Shown here: piece after piece, positions 31,435 through 43,592 of the stretch
Layout of the letters: every line of letters begins with the position of its first letter
Numbering within the stretch: position 1 is the first letter of the stretch
NCBI GenBank assembly: GCA_030015575.1
Contig: CM057344.1
Coordinates: 186,575,044-186,639,043 of the forward strand
Reading direction: 5' to 3'
Length of the DNA: 64,000 nucleotides
DNA from: Agapanthus africanus
Lineage: Eukaryota; Streptophyta; Magnoliopsida; Asparagales; Amaryllidaceae
The notes under the pieces: model-generated
Told to the model about the DNA's origin: nothing
The model's input: the letters and a program-made list of their open reading frames with translations, nothing else
Databases searched by the model: none
Program-made: the position numbers and the translations under genes

Positions 31435-34371
31435 TGTCATGCCCCGCTTCCCAAAATACGGAATACGAGGGGTTGACAAGGCTAGCCATGCTCCTACGGT
31501 CAAGGAAATATCCTTCCGTAGTCACACTTCGGCTTCTAGCTTTACGTGGTAATCAGTAAACAACACACAAGTAATGAGAAATGCAGTATCTGAAATAAAA
31601 CAAATACAAAGAACTGACCTGATGGAGGTAAAAAGAGTATAGCTCTGGATAGCTGATCAAGATGTTCGCGATGTACGTCTGGTCCTGGTCCAGGCTAGAT
31701 CCACTCCTCACTCTGAGCATGCATACTCAGGTCGTCAGAGAGACACAATAGCAATATATATATATAAAGATGCAAGTGGCAACTCGAACAGTGATAATAG
31801 ATATATAACAGTAAATCAAGACGGTACAGATATGAACATGGAGTAACCAATGAAGTGTCCAATAGATCAGGTGAACGGTAAAGCAGTAAAATAGTATACC
31901 AGGTATGTCAGCACAGTAAGTAATGTATATCAATGCCATTATCCCTATCAGTCTCTAAGTCTCACTGTACAGGTCACTAAGCCTATCGTCAGTTAAAGTG
32001 TGAGAGTCAACCACTCGCGAGTGTCCTCCACCCAAGGGTAGGACCCAGGGGCAAGGGACCACGGGCCCAAAATGTAACTCACGGTAATAATCATGTACCC
32101 TGTAAATCTCCATATATCTCCATATATATAAGCCGGCATGGGACTCCCGAGATTCTGTTGAACTCACACTCAAACTACCCCACACCCCGTGGTATACATC
32201 AAACGCCAACCATAATCTCAAATACCGGTCGGTCCATGACAAGTCTGCGCGAGAACTGGAGACAGGATCCCCATCAAGCACGTCCCGACTAATACTCAAG
32301 ATAAATGAGCAGTGTCTGGTGCCTTATCTATGACACCCATGCAAGAGCTTCCATAAGTGTCCCATACCACTTATAGTCACACTAACACGCGTCCCACAGA
32401 CGTCGACAATGCAATAGAATAATAGGGTTCACTGATTGTGTACAAGTACGTGTCACTTTCACTTATCCACTCATAACACGAACACTAACGTACTTGCCAC
32501 AATCACCACTAATACCTAACACTGAGTAATGCACATGATCACTAGGCTACCAATGCAATAACATATATATATATGATATGATAAGAAAACAGTATGTAAA
32601 GCAGGATTAATATATCATATGTCGGAATCCTACCACTTGCATAATTTATCATAAATAATATATGCTAAAATTTAGCGAAACAATGAACAGGGGATAAGTA
32701 GTATGTTTGATTGTCTATGCAGCAAATTTGGTTTCATCTCGATCGGGTTTCGGGATCACTAGATATGACCATTTCATTTTAAGCGTTCACTGCTAGAAAT
32801 CCGGTTTCAGAATCAGAAGTCCGTTTTGCAACGCATTTTAATCCCAGTTGGGATCAGATTTTAGTGATACTACAGTTGAATGAAATATAGGGTTTTCAGT
32901 AAGGTTTTCAACGCAATAGATGGATTCTCAATCGCATCTGTACGTCAGGAGTTACACACTGTTTAACACTAGTTGGTCACTTCTGAATCTGTTCTGGACT
33001 ATTATACGTCCTGCCCTCTTAATTTACAAATTAAATAGAAAACTACGACGAAAAAGAATGAAACCACTTGTGTTAGTTAGCTAACAGATTCAACTTTGAT
33101 AAACAGTAGAGTTCCGCAACATACGAGTTCAGGAAACCAAGTGACACACATTACGGAACAGTGAACAGTAACCAGAGTCGCTCTGGACTGCAGTCCAGAG
33201 TCGCACTCCGACCCAAATATCGTCACAATTTCAGTACAGGAACCAAATAGAAACTTGCATAAGGTTATATTTCATCGAGTCGGCTTCGATTTAAGCCCTC
33301 GAACGCATCATTTCAGTGTGTACATAATTTATGGTGATTTTATCGATTTTCAGACGCCGAAAAATCCCAGTTTTACGGATGTATTTGGGGGTATTCGTTT
33401 TAGTCATTAACAGTCGTATTTTCCTGTGAGATTCATACAAGATATTCATTATCAAACGGTCCAGCATAAGAAATCCAATTCCGTCAAATTAGATGAATAT
33501 TTTCAATGGGATCATGTATCGAACAGGTATGTCATATAATGTATCGGAAATTGTAAATTTGTAAGTTATACGAATTAAGTTCGTAACATGAATATATTAG
33601 CATGTAGCAAGTAAAATACTTGCTTGGTGACATATTGACGACGGTACGGCAGCGGCAACGGTGCGATCGCGACACGAGCGCGGCACGGCAACTCGACTTG
33701 GCTCGAGCTCGAGTCCTCGGCAGCGGCGGCTTGGTTGCTGGGGTCTTGACGGCGAGGGTGGTGGTGGTCGTTGGCCTCAGCTCTTGATGGCGAGGCAGCC
33801 GAGGTGGCTGAGGTGACAGAGGAGGGTTCGGTGGGGATGCAGTGGGTTAGGGTGGCCGGTGATGGGTCGGCTTTGGTTGCAACGACGAGGTGCTCGGGAG
33901 AGGAGGTGGGATTGTCCCGGATGATGGAGGGAGGTGGCCGGAAGTCTGTCGAGATGGCGGTTGAGGGAGGCGGTGCTGGAGGAGGATAATGGCCGGTGGG
34001 TAGTTAAGTGAAGGCGAGGAGGGAGTTGAGGTTGGAGGGAGGTTGTTGGGTCGATGGAGATGGCCGGAGTAGGCAAACTCGGTAGGTGATGAGGGCCGGC
34101 AAGCTTCGTCGGAGGTGCCTGTGGAGGTCGCAGCTGATGAAGTCGGGGAGGGAGAGTTGCTGGCGACGATGATGATGATGATGTCGCGGGGAAGGGGTGT
34201 GAGCTTGGTGCGGGAGAGGGATGAGGTGTTCGGGGTTTCGGAGAGAGGAGAGAGGGAGTATGAACGTTATGGCGGCGGTGGCGAGACGAGCGCAGGCGTG
34301 GGCGTGGGTTCGAAGGAGGGAGCGGGAAGAAGAGAGAGGGAGGGAGAAGAGAAAGAGAGAGAGAAAACATA

Positions 34372-34402
<31 letters not shown>

Positions 34403-35185
34403 AAAGAATGGGGGAGAGAGAGAGAGAGAGAAGTAACGTGAGTGAGAATTTTAAAAAATTAAAGAAGAGAGAGAAGGAGAGATTAGGGAATATTAAGGAA
34501 ATGAATGATGAATTAAAGAGGAATAATGTGGTATTAATTTGTCATTAATTGGAATGAATAGAGATTTCGGTTGGGATTTTGTTTTGAAGGAAATTAAAAT
34601 AAAAGGAAACAATAGTTGAAGGAAAAGAAGGAGATGGGTGTTTGTGTGGGGGATTGGGCTTGGGTCAAGGGATAAAATAGTAGGGAAAAAGAAAGGGGCC
34701 GGGCTTGGGATTCTTTGGGCCGACTAAAAATTTAGTAAAACAACTAAGGGGAAAAAGGATGGAGCGGGCTGCAGGGCTTTAGGAAATGGGCCGGGTAAAA
34801 TAAAATAATAAAAGGAGGTGGGGAAAGGAATTTCAGTGTTGGCTGGGCTTAATTTATTTGTTTGGGTTTGGGCAGTGAGGGTAAATCAGAAAGAAAAGAG
34901 AGGATGGGCTGGGGTTTAAAGAGTGAAATTATTTAGTTTCAAATTTACAAAGAAAAGGAAGTGGGCCTGGTTTGGAAATAAATAAGAATAGGGAAATTAG
35001 AGAAGAGGGGCGGCTTGGAAAATAAAATAAAAGAATCTGTAAAATATAGAATCGATAGGTAAAGGGGCTTAAGATAAATTAGGGTTAGGGAAAGTTATAA
35101 TACTAAAATAATTGTAAAATAAAATAAATAAATTTTAAGAGTAACAAAATACGGATATTGGTATGAAAAGGGGCTGGGTATTACA
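31435..35185 (-). mobile_element. 5' LTR of element E
   Basis: 3751 bp, minus-strand start TGTAATACCCAGCCCC and end GGGAAGCGGGGCATGACA. A (GA)n-rich zone at about 34320-34437 appears on the sense strand as a CT-rich leader. It is followed by GC-rich low complexity that yields a 197-codon Pro/Ser-rich ORF, which I do not regard as a gene. It carries the same 20-bp palindrome as the other LTR, at 33181-33200. Confidence 0.9.
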
Positions 35186-35228
35186 TTTTCTCATGTATAC
35201 TTCCAGAAGAAGACACCGCATTTCTATT
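35186..35228 (+). mobile_element. Copia-type LTR F, right part
   Basis: Resumes with the second TTTTC after E and runs 43 bp until the next LTR (D) begins. The rest of F is not in the window. Confidence 0.5.
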
Positions 35229-37941
35229 TATTGGATATATGTATGGCCTAGAGACCATTATATGTATAGTGGATGCTTGGACATCTATATATGTATAGAT
35301 GACTTTCTTGCTCGACATGATAGTATGCTATCTGGTTTTACTTTATCTTGACATGTTTACTTGATACTGTTCATTGCATACATGTTGATAAAGCCCTCGG
35401 GATATCTGCTTGACTTCTATGGCTATGATGGAATCATACTAGTGGGGCATGAGTGGTCTATAAGCATATCCTTAAATGTTCCTAGTCGCAGGTCTATTGA
35501 GACAGGGTATCGATATTCCAGAGCGTATACATTTCTTGACCCATATAATGGGTGATGGATGATCCCATATCCATTGGTGTTGTGACATCAAAAATTGTAT
35601 ACGGGTGCTCAGTAGAGACTGGGTGCACTGAACGGACTCATCGAGAAATCCTATATGGTATTATATCTATCGTCGGATAGCAGTTCTCAGGTGACACAGG
35701 TACAGGTAAGTCTGTAGACCCGAGATCGTCATAGAGTCTTGTGTGTTCTCTCACTATGCTTTGATTTCCACCCTACCACGGCTCTACCGAGTCATGCAAA
35801 CAGGTGGATTTTTGGTACAGTCCCGAGACACATGGAGACAATGAGCGATAGGAGGGGTTTTGTCTCTCCTGATATTGGGATTTGATGTTGTACTATGTGC
35901 GATTGGTTTTGACTCAAAGTCCCTGGCCAGGGATGATGGGATTTACTGATAAGTGTTATCAGTAGTTTCTCGACCTGTCATAATCTATATCGGCATAACT
36001 TATTAAGTTATTATGGCTCGATGATTCCATCCCTAAACTTGATATGCAATATATCAGACGAAGAGACCGGACTGTACGGTAAGTGTTACCAATAGCTCGA
36101 CGAGAGTTTTGACGGGTTCGCTTGTTTTTCTTCTGATCGCTCAATACCCGGGTGGCCGTTACGTTTAGCTGACTGCTTGCGGCTTGTGGGTGTTTTGATG
36201 TGATCATCACCTACTGCCGGCGTATTGACGAGTCTTAGAATCCCATACAGGAGCTTCCTAGTTCAGGAAAAACGATGTGGTGTGCATATGAGATATGTGC
36301 GGGAGCTCGATTAAATGCGTGTATGTGATACCGTATTTTAATCGGACGTTTTCTATTGGTTGGGTCGTATGTGATATGACCGGTTAATTAAATCAAGTGT
36401 TGATTTAATATTGACTTTTAGCTCACTTTTATTAAACCTTTTCTTTTTGGATGTATGCATATATGTATATACATACACATGATGATGTGAATGCATACAT
36501 ACATGCATGCATGTGTATCATGGTTGATAATACATAGAAGATGGTAATGCAAGACTCACATGGTTTGTTTATATGTGTATTTTTGTTTTGATATAAAAGG
36601 ATAAAGGAAATAAAGTAGTGACTCATTGTTTCTACGCAATTCTTGAGTTGACCATTGACTTTAACCCTAGTTTGTTTTCCTTTGTTCTTTTAACTCACTA
36701 CAAAATATCTAGATATTTATTTAACCATGGTTTGTTGTAAGAGTTTCTCACATAAATATCTTTTTGTTTTTCGTTTTCATTATCATTATCATTAAACTTG
36801 AGAAAAGCTTTGCCATCTTCATCTTCCTTCTCCTTCAAGCTCTCTTGAGTTTTATAAAGAGTGAGGAACTTAAAAAGAAAGAGTTTTTAAGAGAGAACAC
36901 AAACCACTTCATCATTCTACACTACTCTAGCCTTTTAGTGTAGGGTGTTTGCTTTACTTCTTCAAAGATCAAGTGAAACTAGGAGCTTTGAGCAAAGGGA
37001 CTTCGGGTGGATCGTCGTGGACAACGAAGGATTCAAGCGAGCCGGTTCAAACTCTAGGAGATCCAAGGAGTCACTCAAGGAGGCCTACAAAGGTTGTAAT
37101 CTCTCCACTTAGTGATAGATACTTATAGCATGTGATACAATTAGTTTTGTTACCCTAACTTTCTAGTTCGATCCATGGATGGTATTGTTTAGCACCCCTA
37201 AGTTTTTGTTATAGCATGTTTGATGAAACCCAAACCCTAGGTGTGGTGCTAGAGAATCCTAACACTATTATAACCATTTAGGTTAAATACCTAATGAGGT
37301 GGAGGTATGAGGTGGAGATTATCATTAAATGAAGCATGACTCATGGGATGACTCACTTGGTGACTCATTGAAGCATGCTAGATATTTTGCAAGCATGCTA
37401 AATATTTTGCTTATGAATTATTGGTATGCTTCATTAGTCAACAAGCTTAGCCATCTTCATTCACTTGATCTATCTTAACTCTCACTTCCTCAAGCTCCCC
37501 TTCTTCTTCCTCTAACCCTAAATGTCTCATGTGTTGAGAAACCTAAGGTATTTAAAGACAAACTAATCCATATTCACTCTCTACATCATATAGGACATCT
37601 AGTTTAACGAACTAGATGCCTTGGTTACCACGGATTTGAGGTTGGAGTTCGGACTATAGACTCTCGGGTGGATCGTCATTGACTTGAGGAGACCGACGAG
37701 GAGACCCGATCCGTATACAATCCGAGGAGCTTATGACGAGGAGGAGGAAAGCAAGAAGACCCGAAGGACATGATACTGTGAGGTATAACATTCTTTCCGA
37801 GTAGTTAACCTCATATAGTTTTTCTAGTTAGGGTTTAGTATCGATCCTGGAGTTTAGTCGGTGTTGCGAAACATAGAAAAATCATTTTTTTGCATATTCC
37901 GTCTCCCCACAAGTGCGTGAGGTGCACGACATTGACTTACA
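35229..37941 (+). mobile_element. Copia-type LTR D
   Basis: Begins TATTGGATATATGTATGGCC and ends ATTGACTTACA, directly before a primer-binding site. 2713 bp. The first ~1150 bp align by eye with LTRs A and F, with the palindrome CCCTGGCCAGGG at 35921-35932 and the hairpin at 35945-35963. The 3' half is longer than in A because a stretch around CGGGTGGATCGTC is duplicated (near 37012 and 37669). Confidence 0.8.
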
Positions 37942-40090
37942 GTGGTATCAGAGCCTACCGAACCTTAAATAACAGTTTAGACGATGTGTAAAACTACGAA
38001 ACCGAAATAACTCCGAAACATGAAACCATGATTCCAAGTTTCTGTCGAATTTTTCAGAGACTCTAAAATATTTTTAAACAATTGCAGAGTGCTCTATTAG
38101 TTGTATCTTGAACACCACCAGAACACAAGACCCTGACTCCATGTTTTGTCCGGGCAAAGTACCATTTTTCTCGGCCTGGCCGGCCCCATAAGGGATTTTT
38201 GTGTCGTGTTTTGTTCTGTGTTCTAGTCTCTTGGAATTAGGGTTTCAGGTTATGTTTGATTTTGCCAAGATTGCTTATATTGTTATCTTTCTATTGTGGC
38301 AATACGGAGTATTTCGAAGTCACGGTTTTAACGTCATTTATAGTTTCAGTTTGATATATGTGTTTCAAAACGTCCACCAATCGCTATACGTCGATTAGTG
38401 GGGGTTGCACATATCTGTGTTGCTGCTATTGTGGTTTGTGGATATGGAATATTGGATCGTCATGGATGAATAGCCGAGGATGTGAGAAGAGAGTTTTCTT
38501 TCTTTCATTCGATGTAAATTGTAAAGTGATGTAATATTATTTTGTGGCACACATCCGGGTTAAGGTTGTAGCCATCGTTGTAATATTTCATTTACTGTTT
38601 TTTGCTTCTAGGATAGACCTAAGGTGGGGTGCACAAACTACTACCGGGTTCGTGAAGTGCCGAGTGTCCTACTCATTCTATTGAGGGAAGTTGCTTCACT
38701 TCAGGAATTTAGCGGGTGGTTTGCCGCACCCATAAGGGTCTAGGGTAGGGTTTGGCTAGTCATCACAACTGTGGAATCCGTCTTTTGTTACAGGTTTAAA
38801 CGAAACGCGGAATTTCTAGTATATCCAACATGTTCATCTATGATCTGGAATGCCTATTATCGCGTGAGATGAATGGATATTATATATATGTTATATAGTA
38901 GACGTTGCTCATGTTTTGCACCCGCGCTAGTCCAGCCCCCGCTCTAGCGTTAGTTAAGTAACCTAACGGTGTAAGACGGGGCCCGTGGCGAATGTGAATG
39001 GTATAAGCGTACGTTGTATTTTCGTTTCTTTCTACAATGGTAGGTGTAAATGATGGGACTGCATTAATTGATTAATGCAAAGCAAACAAATCAAAACTGA
39101 ATCGTTGGAACAATTTCAAAAACCGCTCGATTTTTTCAAAAAGCAAACTTTTAAATGTGGAGCTTAAACCACTCCTTTAAAAGCTATCAGGTTTTTTCGA
39201 TTATATCAAGTTCACTACATTCACAGTTTCGCCAAAACCATTCGTAGCCCTCCATCATTTCAGTTGGGTATTCAGTAGTATTCAAGCTATGTATTTTGAC
39301 CTTCGCCAAGGCATAGTGATTGGTAGCTGCTGGATATTTATCTGTTGTATAGATAGATGCGTTGGTTTGGGACAGTCGTACTATTATTTTGGTCTTCATC
39401 AAGGGTATGTACGGATGGGTTCAAATTAACCTGGAAAAAGACGGGTAGAACTTGACTTGCGACTTATAATATGTTGGTCTTCGTCAAGGTCATAAGAGCA
39501 TGGGGCAAAAATCCACATCGAGAGTTTCTAAAGAAACTGAAACTTGCTAGTGTTACATACCATTTGGAGTGTGATAATTTTGGTAGGATTCCTTCAAGGT
39601 TATCACACAATGATATTTGGATCCCGATCCTACTGTGAGTATCCGCTACTCCTCGGAAGATTTTTTCACTAAACGATCAATGTTATAAATTAAAAGGATT
39701 GAAGTATTGTTGAGCGTGAGGACGAAAGGTATTCACATGTCGTCCAGACGAAGTTAAAAGAATAGAACGAATGTCAGAAACCTATTTTCCCAAGTTTACG
39801 GTATTCGGAAGAACATGCAGGTAATTCTATGGACCCTCTAGAAGAATGAAACCTTGAGAACGCCTTCAAACCTTAGGGTTTACGGCAGTTCCGCGGTGCC
39901 ATTAGTGAAGCTTGGGTTTGCCCTTCTACGGCTGGTCTGCAGGTGCTGTGGCATGTACTGGATATTTTTAAACTGTACTTGAGTGTTGAGCTCTCAGGGA
40001 ATTATGGGACTTTGATGAATTGATCGAAAAGTTTAACGTAGTCCGGATATCATGTGATGGGATACATTACTTGGGAGACTCTAGATATGA
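37942..40090 (+). mobile_element. Interior of element D, no coding domain recognised
   Basis: Shares diverged blocks with the interiors of A and C: 38550-38790 with about 47330-47560, 38900-39070 with 47690-47870, 39186-39630 with 48215-48640, and 39830-40080 with 46330-46590. The last block is out of order relative to A. No gag, protease, integrase or RT motif is visible in any frame. It carries the same GC-rich palindrome position in the leader (CGGCCTGGCCGGCC near 38174). D therefore looks like a non-coding derivative whose order was rearranged. Confidence 0.65.
37943..37955 (+). promoter_or_regulatory. Primer-binding site of element D
   Basis: TGGTATCAGAGCC, initiator Met tRNA type, one base after the LTR end. 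Confidence 0.9.
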
Positions 40091-40229
40091 GTATATCCGT
40101 TTGTAGCACAGTTCATACAGCTACGAAGAGACGAGTTCGAATCAGTCGACACCAGAGGGAAGAGGAGCATATTGACGTCGGTGTTACGATTTGCGATATG
40201 GTGATTTGAATATCACATTTCCGTTGTTT

Positions 40230-40870
40230 GGATTTTGGTATTTTGAGAATTTCGTTTTATGATTGGTTTTCCTATGTACTCATTCTTTGCACTCGATTAG
40301 TGTTCCATATATCAGTTGTTTTGATCTTCGTTTTGTGCATACCCATTGCACCTGATTTGATTCTTATATACATTATGAGATGTTTGATTTTGATTTCATA
40401 CACCTGGATTTAATTGATTTGATTTCGTGTATATGGGTTGCACATGATTTTGGGATTACGCTTTCGGTATAGTTTTCATGCATTGTTCGTACTTCGATTT
40501 GGTTTTTTGCACACTAATGCATGTGGTTGTAAGTTTATTTATCATGGTATACTTGATTTTGATTCGGTGTATGTCGTATACCGCTGATTTCGATTTTGAT
40601 ATTCGATTTATGTTTTCGTGTACCATGTGCACTCGATTGGGATTCTTGCACACACTTTGCGCACATGATGCGATTTTGTGTACACCATATGCACTAAATC
40701 GAGGTTTTGTGCAGATTAGATGCACCTGATATTGTTGTCGTGCACGTCCGTTGCACTTGACAGATGTTTTTTTTGTGCACACCTGTTGCACTCAGTTTGT
40801 TTCTATGCATATTCGTGGCATCTGTATTTGGTTTCGATTTCCATGCGAACCGGACGCACGTGGTATTTTG
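40230..40870 (+). repeat. Degenerate ~40-50 bp minisatellite
   Basis: Recurring units combine a GATTTTGAT-like stretch with GTGTAC/GTGCAC and TTGCAC or TGCACTCGAT. At least ten loose copies can be seen. The ORFs on both strands here are made by the repeat. Confidence 0.6.
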
Positions 40871-41304
40871 TATGCTGTATTTGAGACTGATTTCATTTTG
40901 AGCAGTACATTTTTATGATATTTACTATTTGGTTTAATAATCAAGCAGGACTATTCTGAGATCAGTACCTAGCTGTTTTTGCATGCTTCTCTATTCAGAT
41001 GTTTGGACGATTTTACTACGATCCGCACTATATACAAGTTATAGTTTTGATGTATATCATGTTGGTTTTTGTATTGGACATTGACATTGTATTTTCACCA
41101 TAACTCCGATGATTGCGTTATACTTGACGGAGTTTTGATTTTGAGTTATGTACTTGTTTTTCATGCGCATGCATTGCGCTAAGATATGTTTTATGTATTG
41201 ATGATTTCGGCGCCCCGACGATTTGAGTGTTTTGCTAAATGTTTTAGTATTTGTGGAGAGTTTTAATTTAAATTTGGGGACCGAATTTCTTTACGGGGGA
41301 ATAT
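40871..41304 (+). mobile_element. 3' interior end of a gypsy element with polypurine tract
   Basis: AATTTGGGGACCGAATTTCT followed by TTACGGGGGAATAT lies directly before TGTAAC at 41305. This is the chromovirus-type 3' junction seen (reversed) in element E. No coding remnant is recognisable, and the point where element D ends is unclear. Confidence 0.55.
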
Positions 41305-42944
41305 TGTAACGTTTTAAAAGTAAATAAATAAATAAAATCCTTTAGATGAATTTTCTGATAATCGGTAAAATAAATCGTATTTTCCGTAAAACTCAACTAC
41401 AATATTTTTCAATATAGATTTAAATATGCCTATTTTAACTATATAATTGCTAGTAATTGATATTATTTAGTGACTTATAAATTATTAGTTTACTAAAATA
41501 TTTTCTGTAATTAATTAATTTTCAATATTTACATAAGCTTTTAATTATACATTAAATGGGTGAAAATTATAAATTGGAGTGGGTTAATTTTACAAAAGTG
41601 AACCATGACATATTAGAATTAGGTTTGTAGCATGCTCTTCTCTTCTTGGATTTGTCTTCAAAATTCCAGACTTTTCTAGGATGGTTTAGAAAAGAAAACT
41701 AATTAAATAAAGAAATTATTGAAAAGACTTAATGAGATGATTAATTGGAGAAGTTTCTTCACATTTCCACACACCTCACACTCTCTCCACTCCCCTCCCA
41801 AACCTGGCCGAAATGGGCAGCCCCCCAATTCCCATTTCTCCATTTCATTTTCCCTTCAAAAATCTCCAAAAATTCATGAAAAATCCAAAATAAAACAACA
41901 TAAATTCCTAATTTAAATCCTACCCATTATTCTTTGGCATATCTACCATGGATCTTGGAGCAAAGTTAGCACTTTGGAGGCTATGATTTTCATATTTGAT
42001 CTCATGTTAGTAAGGTATAAATCCTAATCTAATGGCTAATTAGTTGTTTAACTATTTTAATTTAAGCTTTTCATATAATAAATTGGTTTTTATTTCTAAT
42101 TTGTGAAATTAAAGAAAGGATTTCTAAATCAAGTTAGGGTTTTTATAAAGTGTTCATGATTACATGGTGTAGTTAAATATACAAAGACATAGAAAACTTA
42201 ATCTAGTTGCTAATTTATAAATTGTTGCATTTAAATTATCCTAATTAGAATTTTTGCAAACTAGGTTTTTATAAAATATATATATATATACGTGAGATAA
42301 AATTCTAGTGAGGGTTTCTATCATTAGATTATGGTTCTAATGAGTAGATTAATATGTTAATAGAATGCAAAATCTAATCTAGTTACTAGTTTGCTAGTTT
42401 TCACTTTAAAATTATACTAATTATGCTAATTTTTCAAACTAGGTTTTTGGAAATTGATTAAATAATTGAGATTAAAATATAATTAGGGTTTCATGACATT
42501 ATTAACATTATAAATTGTAGTTTAATACTTTAGATTATGCAAAACCAAGCTTAGTTGTTGATTTGTGAATTTTTTTGCTTTAAAAGTTTTAAAATTGGAT
42601 ATTTTTACAAACTAAAATTTTGGGTTTAAGGGAATTGATGTGATTAAATTTAAGTAATGGTTTGTATGATCTGCTTATAATATTTAGTGAATATTATGGC
42701 CACTAGTTTTGTTAAAATATCAAGTTTCGAATTAAAACGGTTATTTGGTGCTTTCTAGGTTTTCGGAAATAAATCGATTTGATTTATTTTGAGGTTTTGA
42801 TGAGTTACAATCTATTTTATATTATAATTAGTAATTTGTGAAACCACGATTGGTGTGTTTGGGTTTTTCTCGATCAATCGGAGTTTGTACGCCGATGTCG
42901 AGCGTTTCGTGTGTCGTTTTGGGTTTTATCCGCAATTCGGTTCA

Positions 42945-42946
<2 letters not shown>

Positions 42947-42988
<42 letters not shown>
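42947..42988. repeat. (AT)n microsatellite
   Basis: About 21 uninterrupted AT units. Confidence 0.95.
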
Positions 42989-42991
<3 letters not shown>

Positions 42992-43320
42992 TATAGGTAC
43001 CTCTCACGTGGACTTCGGACGATGAAGAAGAGGATGGCGGCATCGATTTCGGCAGACGAGGACCAGGTGAGTAGATGTATATCTACGGGGGAAGTCGGGT
43101 GGATGGCGTATAGCACCCCCGCAAACGTAGAGTAAAGATATTATATACTATTATTAGGAAGTCGGACACGACCTTAGATTCTTGGTGAGTAGGGTATTAT
43201 TGAAGACTTTAAGTTGGATTAGACTGACTTAGAAAGACTTAATCAGAGGATGATTGCCTTGGAGGGAATTCGTAGGTTTCATGTAGACACACACGCACAC
43301 ACATGAACTTGACTTGGTGT

Positions 43321-43387
43321 ATGTGTGTGTGTGTGTGTGTGTGTGTAGGAATGTGTGTAGGTATACACACACACACACACACACACA
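43321..43387. repeat. (TG)n .. (AC)n inverted microsatellite pair
   Basis: About 13 TG units, a short spacer, then about 11 AC units. The two blocks are complementary and could fold back. Confidence 0.9.
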
Positions 43388-43592
43388 ACATATACATGCG
43401 ATATGAGGGTATTATATGATACTTGGGGCTGAGTCGATATGATCGGGCATGATGCCGTGAGATATTGGATATATGCTCAAGATATGATATGAAATGTGCT
43501 ACGATATTAGCGGGTCGTTGGGTAAAGAGAAAATATATAAACGATGATATGTGTAGATGGCATTGAAATGAACGAGACTCTAGAATAAAACC

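Larger units (their letters stand above)
22084..35185 (-). mobile_element. Non-autonomous Ty3/gypsy element E (gag-only)
   Basis: A minus-strand LTR element with exact 5-bp duplication TTTTC on both sides. The 5' LTR is at 31435-35185, the interior at 28917-31434 (only 2518 bp), and the 3' LTR at 22084-28916 is enlarged by solo LTR H. The interior has a tRNA-Met primer site, a broken gag with two zinc knuckles, an acidic second ORF and a purine tract. There is no protease, RT, RNase H or integrase. This fits the class of gag-only terminal-repeat elements (TR-GAG) or a deletion derivative of a chromovirus. Confidence 0.88.
41305..43592 (+). mobile_element. Gypsy LTR G, 5' part
   Basis: Starts TGTAACGTTTTAAAAG after the purine tract. 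It includes a CT-rich leader-like stretch near 41760-41830, about four degenerate ~170-bp repeats (42017-42640) and several microsatellites. Copia element A interrupts it at 43593. The rest is presumed to lie beyond the window. Confidence 0.55.

Noticed and set aside
33777..34370. 197-codon minus-strand ORF rich in Pro and Ser
   Set aside because: It lies wholly inside the 5' LTR of element E, is low complexity, and its counterpart in the other LTR is broken. It reflects a GC-skewed leader, not a conserved gene.
42874..43135. Overlapping ORFs with a Tyr/Ile run
   Set aside because: The run is the translated (AT)n microsatellite, and no conserved domain flanks it.
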